Source of the DNA: Colius striatus
Lineage: Eukaryota > Chordata > Aves > Coliiformes > Coliidae
Assembly (NCBI RefSeq): GCF_028858725.1
Contig: NC_084767.1
Location: 3,089,501-3,153,500 of the forward strand
Reading direction: 5' to 3'
Length of the DNA stretch: 64,000 nucleotides
Shown here: one piece after another, positions 61,601 through 64,000 of the stretch
Position numbering within the stretch: the first letter of the stretch is position 1
How the letters are laid out: the number at the start of each line of letters is the position of its first letter
Program-made: the position numbers and the translations under genes
The notes under the pieces: generated by a model
What the model was told of the DNA's origin: nothing
Database searches by the model: none
What the model saw: only the letters and a program-made list of their open reading frames with translations

Positions 61601-63836
61601 CGTGCATAAAAGAATAAGCAGTTACCAAGAAGCAGTGCTTGTGAATGGGCAGCTGTAATCATAAAATCATAGAATCACAGAATGGTTGGGTTGCAAGGGA
61701 CCTTTAGAGATCATCTAGTCCAACACCCCTGCAGAAGCAGGGTCATCTAGATCAGGTCGCATAGGAACGTGTCCAGATGGGTCTTGAAGACCTCCAAGGA
61801 ATGAGACTCCACACCCTCCCTAGGCAGCCTGGGCCAGGGCTGCCTCACCTGAACAGTAAAATAGTTTTTTCTTATGTTTAAATGGAACTTTTTCTGTTCC
61901 AGCTTCATCCCATCACCCCTTGTCCTGTTGCTAGCTACTATAGAAAAAAGTGATGTCCCAACCTCCTGACACCCACCCTTTAGATATTTATAAATGTTAA
62001 TAAAATTCCCCCCTCATTCTCCTCTTCTCCAGACTAAACAGCCCCAGTTCCCACAGCCTTTCCTCATAAGGAAGATGTTCCATTCCCCTGATCATCTTGG
62101 TGGCCCTGTGCTGGACTCTCTCCAGCACTTCCCTGTCCCTCTTGAGCTGAGGAGCCCAGAACTGGACACAGGACTCCAGATGAGGCCTCACCAGGGCAGA
62201 GCAGAGGGGGAGCAGGACCTGCTGGCCACACTCTTCTTGATGCACCCCAGGATGCCATTGACCTTTTTGGCCACGAGGGCACATTGCTGGCTCGTACTCA
62301 GTTTTTTATCAGCCAGGACTCCCAGGTCTGTCTCTGCAGAGCTGCTCTCCAATGACGGTTTTATTCACATTCCTGACCATTTTTTAAATACATACATGTC
62401 TATATGCACTGCTCAAAACAGCTGTGCCTTTCTGGAGTGGGAGTCAAGAATTTGTAACATCTCAGCATCAGAACTGCCATTATTATTCCTTCTGAACCTC
62501 CCACCAGTTCTTTCTAACAAAACATTGTGTCACAAAAATATTTCTAACATGGAGTCTACTAACAGATAATACTGTCTTCTACTGTGGACTTCACTGTACT
62601 GGTGATTCAAGATCTACTGAGCAAATGAAAGGATCAAACAGGAGCTGGAGAAACTTGATGGCTGATGGACTGAAGTACATTGAGAACTTAGTTGGTAGAC
62701 AGAACATCCTACATGTCAGGTCTCCTAAGGGCAGAAATTCCCAGGTATCTCCTCCTCTTTGTTCTCCACACAACTCTCCAACATGTATGGGATTTTGGAA
62801 CATTCAGCTTTCCAAGTTTGAGGAAAAGTGGGATGGTGAAGGGGCTAAGGAAACGACTACTTCTCACAACTACTTCTGAGGAAACCATTAATCAGAGTGA
62901 GGGAATGCACAGGGAGAAGTAAAAAGGAAGCAACATTTTGCATTTTAAAATAGTTATTACAAGTCTTCTAAAATGCTCTTTGGTTTTCACTTTTCTGGTT
63001 TGTCGGCAAATGTTTTATGTGTTCTCTTGCTATCACTTACCTATAAAAGGTCATCATACAACCTGTGATAGTCATGTTCATGGGTACCTGAGCTGACATT
63101 CGTCCAATCAAGACCATCTTTTCACCGGTGTCTGGGTGAAAGGCTGAATCATAGATGTATTTTGCTCTCCACAAATCATCTTCTGTCAAGCCAGGTGCCA
63201 CGATACCTTGTCTTGGGACAAGTTGAAAAGCAAAACAAGGCAACAGCAAAAAGAACAACTGTTACAAAATTCTTCAATCTTCAGTGACAAATGCAGCATC
63301 AGAGGATTTTGGGATGTTCATACTAAGTTAATCTTGTCTCATAGTGAGCCTGTAGATCTCCAGCTTTTAAATGGACTAGTGAAATAAAAAGAATCAAAAC
63401 TCCCAGCAGTGCTTATATTGGCTGAGTTGATATATCCAACACAAAATTTGTATTTACTCAAACCTGTGCTAGATTTTAGAAGTAAAACATAGAGCAAAAA
63501 TCTTTGGAGTCATTAGTGTGAAACTTTGAAAATTTACTTTGAAAGTATTTACAAAAGTACTTTCTCCAAACAACATAACACGTAGGAGGAAGTTTTAAAC
63601 TCTGCTGTTGTATTAACTGTTTTCAGAATTAGATACTTCTGTGGCCAGCAGTAAAAGTGATCAATGCTGTACCTGTAATCATGCACAATTTTTCTTGCAT
63701 TTTCCAGCTGGGCATCAGATAACAAAATGTTCCGGGGGTCTGTTACAGTAAAGAAGTGACTTGCTCGTCCAACAAAAGTGCTTTGATCCCATCGGGGCTC
63801 CTTGATATTGATATTTAATGGTATGTCTGCTGACAT
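46638..63836 (-). CDS. SFXN1: SFXN1, sideroflexin-1 mitochondrial serine carrier
   Basis: Exons in transcript order: 63847-63673 (ATG at 63836-63834), 63211-63041, 59714-59616, 58541-58466, 56865-56780, 55547-55420, 54878-54829, 49501-49452, 48193-48146 and 46734-46638. All are GT-AG and in phase, giving 322 aa, equal to human SFXN1. SFXN1 is a multi-pass inner-membrane protein that brings serine into mitochondria for one-carbon metabolism. The family signature HPDTGEKM is present in exon 63211-63041 ([20 protein letters not shown] follows), with hydrophobic segments in [35 protein letters not shown] and [33 protein letters not shown] near the N-terminus and [13 protein letters not shown] at the end favour SFXN1 over SFXN3. 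The 5' non-coding exon and promoter lie past base 64000. Confidence 0.95.
46735..48145 (-). other. SFXN1: SFXN1 last intron
   Basis: About 1.4 kb of AT-rich intron between the 48193-48146 exon and the final exon. It contains + strand AATAAA hexamers (46885-46890 and near 47,725) that could serve as distal KIF20A poly(A) signals. No gene or repeat family was recognised. Confidence 0.5.
48658..49295 (+). mobile_element. CR1 LINE, 5'-truncated, fairly young
   Basis: About 640 bases of CR1 3' end, sense on +, antisense to SFXN1. It runs from AACTAAATATGAGCCAGCAA, through the segment around CTACTCTGCCCTGGTGAGGC, to AACCATTCTGTGATTCTATG, the typical CR1 tail. It retains a 200-codon open frame across the 3' part with a few changes, so it is younger than the 1,285 copy. 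It ends 157 bases from the SFXN1 exon at 49452-49501. Confidence 0.95.
49502..54828 (-). other. SFXN1: Large SFXN1 intron
   Basis: A 5.3-kb intron of AT-rich DNA containing the CR1 at 51,062. I see no other gene, RNA or repeat. The small open frames have no recognisable content. Confidence 0.55.
51062..51335 (+). mobile_element. CR1 LINE 3' fragment, same subfamily
   Basis: A 270-base CR1 3' end, beginning AACTAACAGGACAAGGGGTG and ending CATTCTATGATTCAATGATT. It is very close in sequence to the corresponding part of the copy at 48,658 and in the same orientation. It lies in the intron between exons 54878-54829 and 49501-49452 of SFXN1. Confidence 0.95.
57850..58382 (+). mobile_element. Solo LTR of an avian ERVL-type endogenous retrovirus
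   Basis: A 533-base element beginning TG and ending CA, flanked on both sides by the same five bases, GTGAC (57845-57849 and 58383-58387). It carries landmark stretches of a widespread avian LTR family: GGAGATATTCCATACCATAT, GCTGCTTTTATCTCAACCCA and a CCGGAGTCAAACTACCACA end. The 5-base duplication is typical of ERVL-class integration. No internal retroviral sequence remains, so it is a solo LTR left by recombination between the two original LTRs. It is moderately diverged from the family as I remember it, suggesting an old insertion. It lies antisense in SFXN1, 83 bases past exon 58541-58466. Confidence 0.85.
59715..63040 (-). other. SFXN1: Large SFXN1 intron with CR1
   Basis: A 3.3-kb intron holding the CR1 at 61,661-62,353. 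The remaining sequence is AT-rich, and I see no gene or RNA in it. Confidence 0.55.
61661..62353 (-). mobile_element. CR1 LINE, 5'-truncated, antisense on +
   Basis: On + it starts AAAATCATAGAATCACAGAA and continues as the reverse complement of the CR1 3' end to GTCTCTGCAGAGCTGCTCTC, about 690 bases. It belongs to the same subfamily as the copies at 48,658 and 51,062 and extends further 5' than either. It lies in sense with SFXN1 transcription, in the intron between exons 63211-63041 and 59714-59616. Confidence 0.95.
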
Positions 63837-63847
63837 CTTCAAAAAAT

Positions 63848-64000
63848 CTGTGAAGAAAACATGAACATTTGCAATTCAGAATTCCACTTATTTCGTAATG
63901 TATCTATAACCTGCAGGATGAAAAGTGGTTATGCTCAGAGTAAAAAACCAGAACGAACATCAAACAACTTGCAAGCCTGAGGATTAAAGGGGCAAGTACG
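63848..64000 (-). other. SFXN1: SFXN1 intron 1, window edge
   Basis: The acceptor TTCTTCACAG precedes position 63847, where the first coding exon begins 11 bases before the ATG. The sequence beyond is intron 1; the upstream exon and promoter are outside the window. Confidence 0.6.

Noticed and set aside
46638-63836. SFXN3 instead of SFXN1
   Set aside because: A few residues ([23 protein letters not shown]) resemble SFXN3, but the N-terminus, SSMSVT and the VYFNKGL end match SFXN1, and the length is 322.

Overview
The window looks like a bird nuclear genome. It carries several CR1 LINE copies in avian form, one avian ERVL-type solo LTR, compact GC-rich gene-dense DNA on the left, and five recognisable vertebrate genes with GT-AG introns. 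I found the genes by translating exons, checking reading phase across each splice junction, and comparing with remembered human protein sequences. No database search was run.

Layout. 1-5,400: a possible tail of an upstream transcript, a degraded CR1 (1,285-2,340), GC-rich DNA with no convincing gene, and the CpG-island promoter of N4BP3. 5,436-10,700 (+): N4BP3, coding 7,272-9,731, 599 aa. 11,045-12,323 (-): NHP2, four exons, 148 aa, convergent with N4BP3. Its promoter holds four CCAAT boxes on an exact 43-bp period. 12,979-37,692 (-): BRD8, with a 951-aa form ending at 22,244 and a longer form of about 1,278 aa carrying a second bromodomain and ending at 12,979. 37,693-37,900: a divergent BRD8/KIF20A promoter with two inverted CCAAT boxes and a CHR element. 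38,302-46,300 (+): KIF20A, 18 coding exons, 882 aa. 46,638-63,836 (-): SFXN1, 10 coding exons, 322 aa, complete except for its 5' non-coding exon, which lies beyond the right edge. KIF20A and SFXN1 converge and their 3' ends appear to overlap.

The genes are housekeeping or cell-division genes and do not form a pathway: N4BP3 is a NEDD4-binding coiled-coil protein, NHP2 is an H/ACA snoRNP and telomerase core protein, BRD8 is a subunit of the NuA4/TIP60 acetyltransferase complex, KIF20A is a mitotic kinesin, and SFXN1 is a mitochondrial serine carrier. The shared theme is dense packing: divergent, convergent and same-strand neighbours lie a few hundred bases apart. In human, as I recall, these genes sit in three separate blocks of 5q (N4BP3-RMND5B-NHP2, BRD8-KIF20A-CDC23, SFXN1), so the NHP2|BRD8 and KIF20A|SFXN1 adjacencies are rearrangement junctions and RMND5B is not in its human position. 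I saw no unknown gene system. The most unusual items are the 43-bp CCAAT array, the (CTCG)12 tract at the first KIF20A splice donor, the exon-for-exon duplication behind the two BRD8 bromodomains, and the overlapping KIF20A/SFXN1 ends.
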